Position numbers and translations under genes: made by a program. The notes beneath the pieces are model-generated. The model was not told where the DNA came from and did not search any database. It was given only the letters and a program-made list of their open reading frames with translations. A stretch of 64,000 nt of DNA from Mycobacterium sp. (GTDB lineage Bacteria; Actinomycetota; Actinomycetes; Mycobacteriales; Mycobacteriaceae): NCBI GenBank assembly GCA_018882965.1, contig VEQY01000005.1, positions 1 to 64,000 on the forward strand, read 5' to 3'. Shown here piece by piece: positions 53,073-63,645 of the stretch (position 1 is the first letter of the stretch; each line of letters begins with the position of its first letter).

Positions 53073-54001
53073 CGGCCGACACGACGCCCGCGGTGCGCCT
53101 GCGGGGGGTCAGCAAGACCTACGGCTCCACCGCGGCGGTGCGCGACCTCGACCTCGAGGTGCACCGGGCCGAGGTGTTCGCGCTGCTCGGACCCAACGGC
53201 GCCGGGAAGACCACGACCGTCGAGATGTGCGAGGGGTTCGTGCGACCCGACACCGGCACGATTGAGGTCCTGGGTCTTGATCCGCGTGCCGACAACGCCG
53301 CGCTGCGCGCCCGCATCGGGGTGATGCTGCAGGGCGGCGGCGGCTATCCCGCCGCGCGGGCGGCCGAACTGCTCAACCTGATCGCCGCCTACTCCGCCGA
53401 TCCGCTGGATCCCGCCTGGCTGCTGGACACCCTCGGGCTGACCGATGCGGCCAAGACCACCTACCGCCGGCTCTCCGGCGGCCAGCAGCAGCGCCTGGCC
53501 CTGGCATGTGCCATCGTCGGCCGGCCTGAGCTGGTGTTCCTCGACGAGCCGACGGCGGGCATGGACGCCCACGCCCGGCTGGTGGTCTGGGAGCTCATCG
53601 GGGCGCTGCGCCGCGACGGCGTGACGGTCGTGTTGACCACCCACCAACTCCAGGAGGCCGAGGAACTCGCCGACCGGATCGTGATCATCGACCGCGGTTC
53701 CCCGGTGGCCGCCGGCACGCCCGCGGAGCTGATGCGCAATGGCGCCGAAGACCAGCTGAGGTTCACCGCCGCCCCCCGGCTCGATCTCGCGCTGCTGACC
53801 TCCGCGCTGCCGGAGGGCTACCGGGCCAGCGAGCGCGCGCCGGGCGAGTACCTGGTGGAAGGCAGGATCGACCCTCAGGTCCTGGCGACGGTGACCGCCT
53901 GGTGCGCCCGACTGAACATCATGGCCAATGACGTCCGTGTCGAGCAGCGCAGCCTCGAGGACGTCTTCCTCGACCTGACCGGCCGGGAGATGCGGCCGTG
54001 A
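53069..54001 (+). CDS. ABC exporter ATPase (Rv1458c homologue)
   Basis: A 310-residue ATPase of the DrrA/antibiotic-type family: Walker A GPNGAGKTT, signature LSGGQQQR, Walker B LVFLDEPTAGMD, and a C-terminal regulatory extension. Pairs with the permease immediately downstream. GTG start overlaps the mptB stop. The exported substrate is unknown; links to heme A synthesis or glycan export are only contextual. Confidence 0.92.
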   Translation: MTADTTPAVRLRGVSKTYGSTAAVRDLDLEVHRAEVFALLGPNGAGKTTTVEMCEGFVRPDTGTIEVLGLDPRADNAALRARIGVMLQGGGGYPAARAAELLNLIAAYSADPLDPAWLLDTLGLTDAAKTTYRRLSGGQQQRLALACAIVGRPELVFLDEPTAGMDAHARLVVWELIGALRRDGVTVVLTTHQLQEAEELADRIVIIDRGSPVAAGTPAELMRNGAEDQLRFTAAPRLDLALLTSALPEGYRASERAPGEYLVEGRIDPQVLATVTAWCARLNIMANDVRVEQRSLEDVFLDLTGREMRP

Positions 54002-54792
54002 CCGCGCTGTTCCCGGCCGGAACGTTCGCCCCCGATCCCCGGCCCAGCGGGGTGGCCAGGATGCTGGCCGCCCAGTACCGGCTGGACGTCCGGCTGCTGC
54101 TGCGCAACGGCGAGCAGCTGTTGCTCACGATGTTCATTCCGGTAACCCTGCTGATCGGGCTCACGGTGCTGCCGCTGGGGTCCTTCGGCGAGCGGCGTGC
54201 CGACGTGTTCGTGCCCGCCATCATGGCGATCGCGATCACCTCGACCGCGTTCACCGGCCAGGCGATCGCGGTCGCCTTCGATCGCCGCTACGGCGCTCTC
54301 AAAAGGCTGGGCGCCACCGCCCTGCCGGTGTGGTGCATCATCGCCGGCAAGTCGCTCGCGGTGGTCAGTGTCGTTCTGCTGCAGATGATTCTGCTCGGCG
54401 GGATCGGGTTCGCCCTGGGCTGGCGGCCTCATCCGGCCGGTCTGCTACTGGGGGGGTTGATCGTCGCGCTGGGCACCGTGGTGTTCGCCGCGATGGGACT
54501 GCTGCTCGGCGGCACCCTGCGCGCCGAGATCGTCCTTGCCCTGGCCAACCTGCTGTGGTTCGTCTTCGCCGGACTCGGCGCGCTCACGCTGGAGACCGGC
54601 ACGGGCCCCGGCACGATCACAGGCACACTGTCCTGGTTGGCGCGACTGACGCCGTCGGGCGCGCTGACCGAGGCCCTCTCCCAGGCCGTAGGTAGCGCCG
54701 GGCCCACTGTCGACTGGTCCGGCATCGTCGTGCTGGTCGTCTGGGGTAGCGCCTGCGCACTTGCCGCGCTGCGCTGGTTCCGTTTCTCCTGA
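53998..54792 (+). CDS. ABC-2 type permease (Rv1457c homologue)
   Basis: A 264-residue membrane protein with six predicted helices of the ABC-2 export family. GTG start overlaps the ATPase stop (GTGA). Together they form one exporter; substrate unknown. The ctaA gene follows 15 bases later but appears to have its own promoter. Confidence 0.9.
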   Translation: MTALFPAGTFAPDPRPSGVARMLAAQYRLDVRLLLRNGEQLLLTMFIPVTLLIGLTVLPLGSFGERRADVFVPAIMAIAITSTAFTGQAIAVAFDRRYGALKRLGATALPVWCIIAGKSLAVVSVVLLQMILLGGIGFALGWRPHPAGLLLGGLIVALGTVVFAAMGLLLGGTLRAEIVLALANLLWFVFAGLGALTLETGTGPGTITGTLSWLARLTPSGALTEALSQAVGSAGPTVDWSGIVVLVVWGSACALAALRWFRFS

Positions 54793-54794
54793 CC

Positions 54795-54800
54795 TACGAT
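54795..54800 (+). promoter_or_regulatory. Candidate -10 element for ctaA
   Basis: TACGAT followed by seven bases and the GTG at 54808; fits leaderless initiation and suggests ctaA can be expressed apart from the ABC genes. Confidence 0.4.
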
Positions 54801-54807
54801 CGCTGGT

Positions 54808-55761
54808 GTGACCACCGTCGGGCTCTCCCAGTTGGTGGGTCGGCTCCCTGCCCCCAGCCTGCGCACCCAGCGCCTGGTCGCGGGCGCGGTCGTACTCACC
54901 CAGGCCGGGATCGCCGTCACCGGCGCGATCGTGCGGGTCACCGCTTCCGGGCTCGGCTGCCCCACCTGGCCGCAGTGTTTCCCGGGCAGCTTCGTCCCGG
55001 TACCGCACGCCGAGGTGCCGATCGTCCATCAGATCGTCGAGTTCGGTAACCGTCTGCTCACCTTCGCCGTCGTGATCACCGCGATCCTCGCCGTCGTCAC
55101 CGTGACCCGTGCCGGGCGCCGGCGCGAGGTCATCGTCTACGCCTGGCTGATGCCCGCCTCGACGGTGTTGCAGGCCGTGATCGGCGGCATCACGGTCCTG
55201 ACCGGGCTGCTGTGGTGGACGGTCGCAATCCACCTGCTGGTGTCGATGGCGATGGTGTGGGTGGCGACGCTGCTGTACGTCAAGGTCGGTGAGCCCGACG
55301 ACGGCACCGTGCGCTCAGTCGTCCCGAATCAATTGCGGCAGTTGACTTTTCTGTCGGCTCTCGCTTTATCGGCGACCCTGGTGACCGGCACCATGGTCAC
55401 CGGCGCGGGCCCACACGCCGGGGACAAGAGCCCGGACAGCCCGGTTCCGCGCCTGCAGATCGAGATCGTGACCCTGGCCCATGCGCACTCCACGCTGCTG
55501 ATCGGTTACCTGAGCCTGCTCGTCGGCCTGGGCGCGGGGCTGCTGGCCGTCTCCGCTCCGCAGCCGGTCCGGCGGCGGCTGGCGGTGCTCATCGGCCTGG
55601 TCGTCGTGCAGGGTCTGATCGGCGCGGTGCAGTATCGCACCGGGGTGCCGGCCGCCCTGGTGGCCCTGCACGTCGCGGGCGCGGCGGCCTGCACGAGCGC
55701 GACCGCTGCGCTATGGGCGTCGACGCGACAGCGGACCGAGTCCCAGCCGCTCAAGGGCTGA
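54808..55761 (+). CDS. ctaA: Heme A synthase CtaA
   Basis: A 317-residue, eight-helix membrane protein that oxidises heme O to heme A for cytochrome aa3. Conserved histidines appear in HQIVEFGNRLL, IHLLVSMAMVW, LAHAHSTLLIGY and LHVAGAA, and a Cys pair (GLGCPTWPQC) lies in the first extracytoplasmic loop. Corresponds to Rv1456c. The last 51 bases overlap, antisense, the ATP-grasp gene. Confidence 0.93.
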   Translation: MTTVGLSQLVGRLPAPSLRTQRLVAGAVVLTQAGIAVTGAIVRVTASGLGCPTWPQCFPGSFVPVPHAEVPIVHQIVEFGNRLLTFAVVITAILAVVTVTRAGRRREVIVYAWLMPASTVLQAVIGGITVLTGLLWWTVAIHLLVSMAMVWVATLLYVKVGEPDDGTVRSVVPNQLRQLTFLSALALSATLVTGTMVTGAGPHAGDKSPDSPVPRLQIEIVTLAHAHSTLLIGYLSLLVGLGAGLLAVSAPQPVRRRLAVLIGLVVVQGLIGAVQYRTGVPAALVALHVAGAAACTSATAALWASTRQRTESQPLKG

Positions 55762-56679
55762 CTCCACCTCGATGGCGAATCGGCGCTGTTGCGCCGCGCG
55801 GCCGGCGGCGTCGAGCTGGAGCCAGCCGAGCGACGGTTCGATGAGCTCCAGCTCGAGCAGCACCGCCTCCCCCGCACCACCGATGAGGTCGACGCGCGCA
55901 TAGAGCAGGTCGCTCACCGAGCAGCCCGCCCGCGCGCACGCCGCATCGAGAGCGGCATGTCCGAGGTCCCACAGTTCGAAGTCGGGTTCGGCCGGCGCGA
56001 GGGTCTCCCGCGCGAAGGTGCCCGATCCATCGAGCGCGGGCGCCGCGCCACGTGGCGGAAGGATCGGCCCCTTGGTGAAGGCGTGCGATTGGCGGCCGCC
56101 CAGGAACACCAGAGCCGTCTCGCCCTGCTCGACCCGCGGGTCGTAGGGCTGCACCAGCGCGGTCCGCCCGCTGAGCTGAAGCGCCTCCGCGTGCGCGCGG
56201 GCCGCGCCGGGTTCGCTGAAACGGTGGGTGTCGACCGACCCGGCCCCCACCGCCGGCTTCACCACGACCTCGCCGCGCGGCAGGCGGACCGCCGCACCCG
56301 GCGGGAAGAACCGCGAGGGCACGACGGGCACCCCGGCTTCGGCGAGGTCACGCAGATAGGACTTGTCGCTGTTCCAGGCCACCACCGCCGGCGGGTTGAG
56401 CAAATGGCGCACCCGCCGGGACCAGTCCAGGAACTCCTCGCGACGCGAGGCGTAGTCCCAGGTCGCGCGCAGGATCACCAGATCGGCCCGCTCGGTCGCC
56501 GGGTCGTCCCAGGCCATCCACCGGGCGTGCAGCCCGCGGCGGCGCAGGGCGCCGGTCAGGCCGGCGTCGTCGCCGTCACCGTCGGGCAACTGCCCGCAGG
56601 ACGCCAGCGCGATGCTCGGGTGAAATATGTCCGGCCGGGCCCTCTTCATCGCCGATTCCGCTCCGCCGGTGGTGGCCAC
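55711..56679 (-). CDS. ATP-grasp ligase of unknown substrate
   Basis: About 322 residues resembling glutathione synthase/RimK-type ATP-grasp enzymes: an N-terminal preATP-grasp domain (SCGQLPDGDGDD), a GEVVVKPAVGAGSVDT nucleotide loop, and YARVDLIGG with a C-terminal ELELIEPS metal-binding Glu run. GTG 56679 fits a leaderless start after TATCAT; ATG 56649 is the alternative. The gene is not at this place in M. tuberculosis. It probably forms an amide or peptide bond between small molecules, but no partner gene identifies the substrate. Confidence 0.85.
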   Translation of the reverse strand: MATTGGAESAMKRARPDIFHPSIALASCGQLPDGDGDDAGLTGALRRRGLHARWMAWDDPATERADLVILRATWDYASRREEFLDWSRRVRHLLNPPAVVAWNSDKSYLRDLAEAGVPVVPSRFFPPGAAVRLPRGEVVVKPAVGAGSVDTHRFSEPGAARAHAEALQLSGRTALVQPYDPRVEQGETALVFLGGRQSHAFTKGPILPPRGAAPALDGSGTFARETLAPAEPDFELWDLGHAALDAACARAGCSVSDLLYARVDLIGGAGEAVLLELELIEPSLGWLQLDAAGRAAQQRRFAIEVESALERLGLGPLSRRRP

Positions 56680-56686
56680 GGAGGCG

Positions 56687-56692
56687 ATGATA
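56687..56692 (-). promoter_or_regulatory. Divergent promoter between the ATP-grasp gene and qor
   Basis: On the minus strand TATCAT is seven bases before GTG 56679. On the plus strand GATGAT (56686-56691) is six bases before the qor ATG. The two -10 elements overlap within an 18-base gap, so the promoters should compete. Confidence 0.4.
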
Positions 56693-56697
56693 GTGAG

Positions 56698-57681
56698 ATG
56701 CAGGCAGTCGAGGTCGCTCAGACCGGCGGACCGGAGGTGCTGCGCCCGGTCTCCAAACCCGTTCCCGCTCCCGCCGAGGGCGAGGTGCTGATCCGGGCCG
56801 ACGCGATCGGCGTGAACTTCATCGACACGTACTTCCGCTCCGGGCTGTACCCGCGCGCGCTGCCCTTCGTGGTCGGCACCGAGGTGTGCGGCACGGTGGC
56901 CGCGATCGGCGACGGGGTGGAGGTCCTCGCCGAGGGCGACCGGGTCGTGACCGCGAGTGCCGTGGGCGCCTACGCCGACTACTGCACCGCGCCCGCGGAT
57001 TTCGTCGCCTACGTTCCCGACGTCGTCCCGTCCGACGCGATCGCCTCGGCTCTGCTGAAGGGCATGACGGCGCACTACCTGATCACCTCGGTGTACCCGG
57101 TCGGGCCGGGGGACTTCGTGCTCGTCCACGCCGGCGCGGGCGGGGTGGGTTTGATCCTCACCCAGTGGGCCACCAGTCGGGGGGCGCGGGTGATCACCAC
57201 GGCGTCGACACCGGGGAAGGCCGAGCTGTCCCGGCAGGCCGGCGCCGTCGAGGTGCTCGACTATCCCGACGATCCGGAGGACTTCGCCGCGCGGGTGCGC
57301 ACGGTGACCGAGGGCAAGGGTGCGGCCGCGGTGTACGACGGCGTGGGCCGCTCGACCTTCGACGCCAGCCTGGCCAGCCTGGCGGTGCGCGGCACGCTCG
57401 CACTCTTCGGCGCCTCCAGCGGCCCGGTCCCCCCCGTCGACCCGCAGCGCCTCAACGCGGCCGGCTCGGTCTTCCTGACCCGCCCCAGCCTCACCCACTT
57501 CATCCGCACCCCGGACGAGTTCGCCTGGCGCGCTGGTGAACTGCTGGATGCGGTCGCCGACGGCTCGATCGTGATCACCGTGGGCGGCCACTACCCGCTG
57601 GCCGACGCCCGCCGGGCCCATGAGGACCTGCAGGCTCGCAGAACCACCGGTTCGATCGTGCTGCTGCCCGAGGGCGGCTAG
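56698..57681 (+). CDS. qor: NADPH:quinone oxidoreductase (zeta-crystallin type)
   Basis: A 327-residue medium-chain dehydrogenase without the catalytic zinc site, typical of quinone reductases. The [14 protein letters not shown] block and the NADPH motif HAGAGGVG are present. It reduces quinones using NADPH, a detoxifying role. Corresponds to Rv1454c. Its TAG stop shares CTAG with the convergent ctaB. Confidence 0.92.
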   Translation: MQAVEVAQTGGPEVLRPVSKPVPAPAEGEVLIRADAIGVNFIDTYFRSGLYPRALPFVVGTEVCGTVAAIGDGVEVLAEGDRVVTASAVGAYADYCTAPADFVAYVPDVVPSDAIASALLKGMTAHYLITSVYPVGPGDFVLVHAGAGGVGLILTQWATSRGARVITTASTPGKAELSRQAGAVEVLDYPDDPEDFAARVRTVTEGKGAAAVYDGVGRSTFDASLASLAVRGTLALFGASSGPVPPVDPQRLNAAGSVFLTRPSLTHFIRTPDEFAWRAGELLDAVADGSIVITVGGHYPLADARRAHEDLQARRTTGSIVLLPEGG

Positions 57682-58640
57682 CCGAGCGGCAGCCCCAGGA
57701 CCCCGGGCAGCGCCGCGACCGAGTCGACGGCCAGCGCGAAGAACAGCGCCGAGAGGTAGTTGTTGGACTGCAGGAACAGCCGCAGCGGCTTGACCGTGTC
57801 GCCGCGGCGAACACCGGCTTGCAGGCGGTAGGCCTGGGCCAGGAACCACGTCCCGGCCAGCACCGCCACCACCGCGTAGAGCCAGCCGGTCGCCGGGATC
57901 AGCGCGAGGGTGGCGACCACGGTCAGCCAGGTGTAGACGACGATCTGCCGGGCGACCTGGCGTTCGGTGGCCACCACCGGAAGCATCGGGATTCCGGCGG
58001 CGCGGTAGTCATCCTTGTAACGCATCGCCAGCGCCCAGGTGTGCGGCGGCGTCCAGAAGAAGATGACCGCGAACATCACCAGGGCCTGCCAGCCGATCGT
58101 CCCGGTGACCGCAGACCAGCCGATCATCACCGGCATGCAGCCGGCCGCACCACCCCACACCACGTTCTGTGGAGTGCGCCGCTTGAGCAGCAGGGTGTAG
58201 ACCAGCACGTAGAAGGCGATGGTGGCGGCGGCCAGGTGAGCCGACAGCAAATTGGTGGTCCACCACAACCAGAAGAACGAGCCGACCGACAGGGCGAGCC
58301 CGAACACCAGGGCGTGGCTGCGGGGAACGACCGCACGGGCCAGCGGACGTCCGGCGGTGCGCTTCATGACCTTGTCGATGTCGGCGTCGGCTACGCAGTT
58401 GAGCGTGTTGGCGCCCCCGGCGGCCAGCATCCCGCCGAACAGCGTGCTCAGAATGAGCACCAGATCGACGTGGCCCCGATCGGCCAGCAGCATGGCCGGG
58501 ATGGTGGTGACCAGCAGCAGCTCGATGACCCGTGGCTTGGTCAGGGACAGGTAGCCCGCCAGGGTGCCGGAGAGCCGACCGGACCGGGTGCGCGTCGCGG
58601 GGGCGGCGTCGCTGCCGACGCTGCCTTCGCGAATGTTCAC
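57678..58640 (-). CDS. ctaB: Protoheme IX farnesyltransferase CtaB
   Basis: A 320-residue, nine-helix UbiA-family prenyltransferase making heme O from protoheme, the step before CtaA. Metal-diphosphate motifs are NCVADADID and the later [15 protein letters not shown] start at 58640 with a divergent tkt. Corresponds to Rv1451. Confidence 0.95.
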   Translation of the reverse strand: MNIREGSVGSDAAPATRTRSGRLSGTLAGYLSLTKPRVIELLLVTTIPAMLLADRGHVDLVLILSTLFGGMLAAGGANTLNCVADADIDKVMKRTAGRPLARAVVPRSHALVFGLALSVGSFFWLWWTTNLLSAHLAAATIAFYVLVYTLLLKRRTPQNVVWGGAAGCMPVMIGWSAVTGTIGWQALVMFAVIFFWTPPHTWALAMRYKDDYRAAGIPMLPVVATERQVARQIVVYTWLTVVATLALIPATGWLYAVVAVLAGTWFLAQAYRLQAGVRRGDTVKPLRLFLQSNNYLSALFFALAVDSVAALPGVLGLPLG

Positions 58641-58820
58641 CGGATTTTCTCCTCACGCGACAGACAGGAGCCGTCTCGAGTGCGACCGTCTCTAGTACAC
58701 AGGATGCTAGTCCGCCGTGCTTCCGATTCGGTACTGCAGGTCCGATTCCCGGCATTAGGGTGGGCAGCAGAGACCGGTACAGCCCGGTCAGCCTGCCGAT
58801 TCGACGCCAGGAGTGAGTTC

Positions 58821-60911
58821 GTGACCACGCTCGAGGAAATCTCCACGCTGACCCGGCCGCATCACCCCGACGACTGGAGTGAACTGGATTCGCTGGCCGT
58901 CGACACGGTCCGGGTGCTGGCCGCCGACGCGGTGCAGAAGGTCGGCAACGGGCATCCCGGCACGGCGATGAGCCTGGCCCCGCTGGCCTACACCCTGTTC
59001 CAGCGGATCATGCGCCACGATCCCGGCGACACCGCCTGGCTGGGCCGCGACCGGTTCGTGCTGTCCTGCGGACACAGCAGCCTGACCCTCTACCTACAGC
59101 TCTACCTGGGCGGCTTCGGCCTGGAACTGTCCGACATCGAGGCCCTGCGCACCTGGGGCTCGCTGACCCCGGGTCACCCGGAGTTCCACCACACCCGGGG
59201 TGTGGAGATCACCACCGGGCCGCTGGGCCAGGGTCTGGCCTCGGCGGTCGGGATGGCCATGGCGTCGCGCTACGAGCGCGGGCTGTTCGACCCCGACGCG
59301 CCCGCCGGCACCAGCCCGTTCGACCACTACATCTATGTCATCGCCTCCGACGGCGACATCGAGGAAGGCGTCACCAGCGAGGCGTCCTCCCTTGCCGGCA
59401 CCCAGCAGCTGGGCAACCTGATCGTGATCTGGGACGACAACGAGATCTCCATCGAGCACGACACCCGCATCGCGCTGTCGGAGGACACCGCCGCCCGCTA
59501 CGCGGCCTACGGCTGGCACGTCCAGGTCGTGGAGGGCGGCGAGAACGTCATCGGCATCGAGGAGGCGGTGCGGGCCGCGCAGCAGGTGACCGACCGACCG
59601 TCGTTCATCGCGTTGCGCACGATCATCGGCTACCCGGCCCCGACCAAGATGAACACCGGCGGCGTGCACGGCTCCGCCCTCGGGGCCGACGAGGTCGCCG
59701 CGACCAAGAAGGTGCTCGGGTTCGATCCGGACAAGACCTTCGAGGTCCGCGACGAGGTCATCGCGCACACCCGCAAACTCCTCGAGCGTGGCGCCGAGGC
59801 GCACCGCGCGTGGCAGGACGGGTTCGACGCGTGGGCCCGGCGCGAACCGGAGCGCAAGGCCCTGCTGGACCGCCTGCTGGACGGCCGGTTGCCCGACGGC
59901 TGGGACGCCAACCTGCCGCACTGGGAGCCCGGCTCCAAGGCGCTGGCCACCCGGGCCGCCTCCGGGGAGGTGCTGTCGGCGATCGGGCCGACACTGCCCG
60001 AACTGTGGGGCGGCTCGGCAGACCTCGCCGGCAGCAACAACACCACGATGAAGGGCGTCAGATCCTTCGGCCCGCCGTCGATCTCGACCGAGGACTGGGA
60101 CGCCACCTGGTACGGACGCACGTTGCACTTCGGAATCCGCGAGCACGCGATGGGCGCCATCCTGTCAGGCATCGTGCTGCACGGTCCGACCCGTGCCTAC
60201 GGCGGTACCTTCCTTCAGTTCGCCGACTACATGCGGCCCGCGGTGCGCCTCGCGGCACTGATGGACATCGACCCGATCTACGTCTGGACCCACGATTCGA
60301 TCGGCCTGGGCGAGGACGGCCCGACCCATCAGCCGATCGAACACCTGGCGGCGCTGCGGGCGATCCCGAACCTGTCGGTGGTCCGGCCGGCGGATCCGAA
60401 CGAAACGGCTTTCGCCTGGCGCACCATCCTGTCGCGCGAGGCCACCAACGGCCCGGTCGGCCTGATCCTGACCCGTCAGGGCGTGCCCGTGCTCGAGGGC
60501 ACCAGCCGCGAGGGCGTGACGCGGGGCGGATACGCGCTCGGCGGCACCGATCCGGCCGACGCCGACGTCATCATCATCGCGACCGGTTCTGAGGTCCAGT
60601 TGGCGGTCGCGGCGAGCGCGATTCTCGCCGAACGGGACATCCGCGCCGCCGTGGTCTCGATGCCCTGCGTCGAGTGGTTCGAGTCCCAGCCGCAGGAATA
60701 CCGCGACAGCGTGCTGCCGCCCGACGTTCCCGCCCGGGTCGCGGTGGAAGCCGGGATCGCGCAGAGCTGGTACAAGTTCGTCGGCGATACCGGGGAGATC
60801 ATCTCGATCGAGCACTACGGCGCCTCCGCCGACGACAAGACGCTTTTCCGCGAGTTCGGCTTCACCCCGGAGGCGGTCGTGGCGGCCGCGGAGCGAGCCA
60901 TCGACAACTAG
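58821..60911 (+). CDS. tkt: Transketolase
   Basis: A 696-residue thiamine-diphosphate enzyme of the non-oxidative pentose phosphate pathway, swapping two-carbon units between sugar phosphates. [10 protein letters not shown] near residue 41, the TPP motif SDGDIEEG...[11 protein letters not shown], and [18 protein letters not shown] are all present. CAGGAG lies 8 bases before GTG 58821. First gene of tkt-tal-zwf-opcA. A TAGGGT -10-like hexamer lies about 60 bases upstream. Corresponds to Rv1449c. Confidence 0.97.
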   Translation: MTTLEEISTLTRPHHPDDWSELDSLAVDTVRVLAADAVQKVGNGHPGTAMSLAPLAYTLFQRIMRHDPGDTAWLGRDRFVLSCGHSSLTLYLQLYLGGFGLELSDIEALRTWGSLTPGHPEFHHTRGVEITTGPLGQGLASAVGMAMASRYERGLFDPDAPAGTSPFDHYIYVIASDGDIEEGVTSEASSLAGTQQLGNLIVIWDDNEISIEHDTRIALSEDTAARYAAYGWHVQVVEGGENVIGIEEAVRAAQQVTDRPSFIALRTIIGYPAPTKMNTGGVHGSALGADEVAATKKVLGFDPDKTFEVRDEVIAHTRKLLERGAEAHRAWQDGFDAWARREPERKALLDRLLDGRLPDGWDANLPHWEPGSKALATRAASGEVLSAIGPTLPELWGGSADLAGSNNTTMKGVRSFGPPSISTEDWDATWYGRTLHFGIREHAMGAILSGIVLHGPTRAYGGTFLQFADYMRPAVRLAALMDIDPIYVWTHDSIGLGEDGPTHQPIEHLAALRAIPNLSVVRPADPNETAFAWRTILSREATNGPVGLILTRQGVPVLEGTSREGVTRGGYALGGTDPADADVIIIATGSEVQLAVAASAILAERDIRAAVVSMPCVEWFESQPQEYRDSVLPPDVPARVAVEAGIAQSWYKFVGDTGEIISIEHYGASADDKTLFREFGFTPEAVVAAAERAIDN

Positions 60912-60957
60912 CCCCGCCCAGTTCGAGCGTCTACCTCTCAACCGTCAGGAGAACACC

Positions 60958-62073
60958 ATGACCCAGAATCCCCACCTCGCGGCGCTCTCCGCGGCAGGCG
61001 TATCCGTCTGGCTCGACGACCTGTCGCGCGACCGGCTGCGCTCGGGCAACCTGCAGCAGCTCATCGACACCCGCAGCGTCGTCGGGGTCACCACCAACCC
61101 GTCCATCTTCCAGGCCGCGCTGTCCAAGGGCACCGCCTACGACGCCCAAGTCGCCGAACTTGCCGAACGCGGCGCCGATGTGGATGCGACCATCCGTACC
61201 GTCACCACCGACGATGTCCGCGAAGCCTGCGACGTGCTGCGGCCGCAGTGGGAGGCCTCCGAGGGCATCGACGGCCGGGTCTCCATCGAGGTCGACCCGC
61301 GCCTGGCTCACGACACCGACAAGACGATCCTGCAGGCCATCGAGTTGTGGAAGATCGTCGACCGGCCCAACCTGCTCATCAAGATCCCGGCCACGCTGGC
61401 CGGCCTACCGGCCATCACCGCCGTCCTCGCCGAGGGAATCTCGGTCAACGTCACGCTGATCTTCTCGGTGGACCGCCACCGCGCCGTCATGGACGCCTAT
61501 CTGGCCGGACTGGAAGCCGCCCGCCAGGCCGGTCACGATCTGTCCAAGATCCACTCGGTCGCATCGTTCTTCGTCTCCCGGGTGGACACCGAGATCGACA
61601 AGCGTCTCGAGAAGATCGGCTCCGCCGAGGCACTGGAACTGCGCGGCCGTGCCGGGGTGGCCAACGCCCGCCTGGCCTACGCGGCCTACGAGGAGGTGTT
61701 CGGCGGCACACGATTCGCCGCGCTGGCCAAGGACGGGGCGCGGGTGCAGCGTCCGCTCTGGGCGTCCACCGGGGTGAAGAACCCCGACTACTCCGACACG
61801 CTCTACGTCACCGAACTGGTCGCCCGCAACACGGTCAACACGATGCCCGAAAAGACCCTCGAGGCAGTGGCCGACCACGGTGCCGTGACCGGGGACACCG
61901 TGACCGGCACGGCGGGCACCGCGCAGGGGGTGTTCGACGCGCTGACCGCGATCGGAGTCGACCTCGCCGACGTCTTCACCCTGCTCGAGGACGACGGCGT
62001 GGAGAAGTTCGAGAAGTCCTGGCAGGAGTTGCTCGATGCGACCCAGGACCAGCTCACCGCGGCCTCGAAGTGA
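60958..62073 (+). CDS. tal: Transaldolase
   Basis: A 371-residue TalB-type transaldolase transferring dihydroxyacetone units. The Schiff-base lysine is in [10 protein letters not shown], with [10 protein letters not shown] near the start and the VNVTLIFS strand downstream. AGGAG precedes the ATG. 46 bases after tkt. Corresponds to Rv1448c. Confidence 0.97.
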   Translation: MTQNPHLAALSAAGVSVWLDDLSRDRLRSGNLQQLIDTRSVVGVTTNPSIFQAALSKGTAYDAQVAELAERGADVDATIRTVTTDDVREACDVLRPQWEASEGIDGRVSIEVDPRLAHDTDKTILQAIELWKIVDRPNLLIKIPATLAGLPAITAVLAEGISVNVTLIFSVDRHRAVMDAYLAGLEAARQAGHDLSKIHSVASFFVSRVDTEIDKRLEKIGSAEALELRGRAGVANARLAYAAYEEVFGGTRFAALAKDGARVQRPLWASTGVKNPDYSDTLYVTELVARNTVNTMPEKTLEAVADHGAVTGDTVTGTAGTAQGVFDALTAIGVDLADVFTLLEDDGVEKFEKSWQELLDATQDQLTAASK

Positions 62074-62079
62074 ATCCCG

Positions 62080-63645
62080 ATGACGTCGGCTGCTGAGGCC
62101 TCGGGGAGCGAGGCCGGAGCGTCCGGGTGGCACAACCCGTTGCGCGACAAACGCGACAAGCGGATGCCGCGCATCGCCGGCCCGTGCGGGGTGGTGATCT
62201 TCGGGGTCACCGGCGACCTGTCCCGCAAGAAGTTGATGCCCGCGATCTATGACCTCGCCAACCGCGGCCTGCTTCCGCCCTCCTTCTCCCTGGTCGGTTT
62301 CGCCCGCCGGGACTGGGCCGACCAAGACTTCGGCAAGATCGTGTACGACGCCGTCCGCCAGCACGCCCGCACCCCGTTCCGGCAGGAGGTCTGGGATCGG
62401 CTGGCGGAGGGGTTCCGCTTCGTGCAAGGCAGCTTCGACGACGGCGCCGCCTTCGCCAAACTGGCCGAGACCCTCGAGAAACTCGACGCCGAACGCGGCA
62501 CCGGCGGCAACCACGCCTTCTATCTGTCCATCCCGCCGAAGGCCTTCCCGGTGGTCTGCGAACAGCTGAAGAACTCCGGCCTGGCCAGCCCGCGGCAGGA
62601 CCGGTGGAGCCGTGTCGTGATCGAGAAGCCGTTCGGACACGACCTGAGCAGCGCCGTCGAACTCAACGAAGTGGTCAACAGCGTGTTCGCCGAGGAGTCG
62701 GTGTTCCGCATCGACCACTACCTCGGCAAGGAGACGGTCCAGAACATCCTGGCGCTGCGTTTCGCCAACGAGCTCTATGAGCCGATCTGGAACAGCCACT
62801 ACGTCGACAGCGTGCAGATCACCATGGCCGAGGACATCGGACTGGGCGGCCGGGGCGGCTACTACGACGGCATCGGCGCGGCGCGTGACGTCATTCAGAA
62901 TCACCTCCTCCAATTGCTCGCGTTGACCGCCATGGAGGAGCCGGTCAACTTCGGGCCAGAGGAGGTCAAGACCGAGAAGATCAAGGTGCTCTCCGCCACC
63001 CGGCTGGCCCAACCGCTGGACCTGACCAGTGCGCGCGGGCAGTACACCGCCGGGTGGCAGGGCGGCGAAAAGGTCGTCGGCCTGCTCGACGAGGAGGGCT
63101 TCTCCCAGACGTCCATCACCGAGACCTTCGCCGCCATCACCGTGGAGGTCGACACCCGGCGGTGGGCCGGCGTTCCGTTCTATCTGCGCACCGGCAAGCG
63201 GCTGGGCCGGCGGGTGACCGAGATCGCGCTGATGTTCAAGCGGGCGCCGCACCTGCCCTTCGACGAGACGATGACCGAGGAATTGAGCCAGAACGCACTG
63301 GTGTTCCGGGTACAACCCGACGAGGGCATCACCTTGCGCTTCGGGTCGAAGGTACCCGGCAGCGCGATGGAGGTGCGCGACGTCAACATGGACTTCTCCT
63401 ACGGCTCGGCCTTCGCCGAGGACTCCCCCGAGGCCTACGAGCGGCTCATCCTCGATGTGCTGCTCGGGGAGCCGTCGCTCTTCCCGGTCAACGCCGAGGT
63501 CGAACTGTCCTGGAAGATCCTCGATCCGGTGCTCGAGTACTGGGCGACGCACGGTAAGCCCGATCCGTACCCGGCGGGAACCTGGGGACCCGACTCGGCC
63601 TTCGAGATGCTCGCGCGCTCGGGCCGGGAGTGGCGGCGACCATGA
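62080..63645 (+). CDS. zwf: Glucose-6-phosphate dehydrogenase
   Basis: A 521-residue enzyme making 6-phosphogluconolactone and NADPH, the entry to the oxidative pentose phosphate pathway. NADP motif GVTGDLSRKK near residue 47 and active-site RIDHYLGKE near 208. A mycobacterial N-terminal extension of about 38 residues is present. Starts 6 bases after tal and its stop overlaps opcA (ATGA). Corresponds to Rv1447c (zwf2). Confidence 0.97.
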   Translation: MTSAAEASGSEAGASGWHNPLRDKRDKRMPRIAGPCGVVIFGVTGDLSRKKLMPAIYDLANRGLLPPSFSLVGFARRDWADQDFGKIVYDAVRQHARTPFRQEVWDRLAEGFRFVQGSFDDGAAFAKLAETLEKLDAERGTGGNHAFYLSIPPKAFPVVCEQLKNSGLASPRQDRWSRVVIEKPFGHDLSSAVELNEVVNSVFAEESVFRIDHYLGKETVQNILALRFANELYEPIWNSHYVDSVQITMAEDIGLGGRGGYYDGIGAARDVIQNHLLQLLALTAMEEPVNFGPEEVKTEKIKVLSATRLAQPLDLTSARGQYTAGWQGGEKVVGLLDEEGFSQTSITETFAAITVEVDTRRWAGVPFYLRTGKRLGRRVTEIALMFKRAPHLPFDETMTEELSQNALVFRVQPDEGITLRFGSKVPGSAMEVRDVNMDFSYGSAFAEDSPEAYERLILDVLLGEPSLFPVNAEVELSWKILDPVLEYWATHGKPDPYPAGTWGPDSAFEMLARSGREWRRP

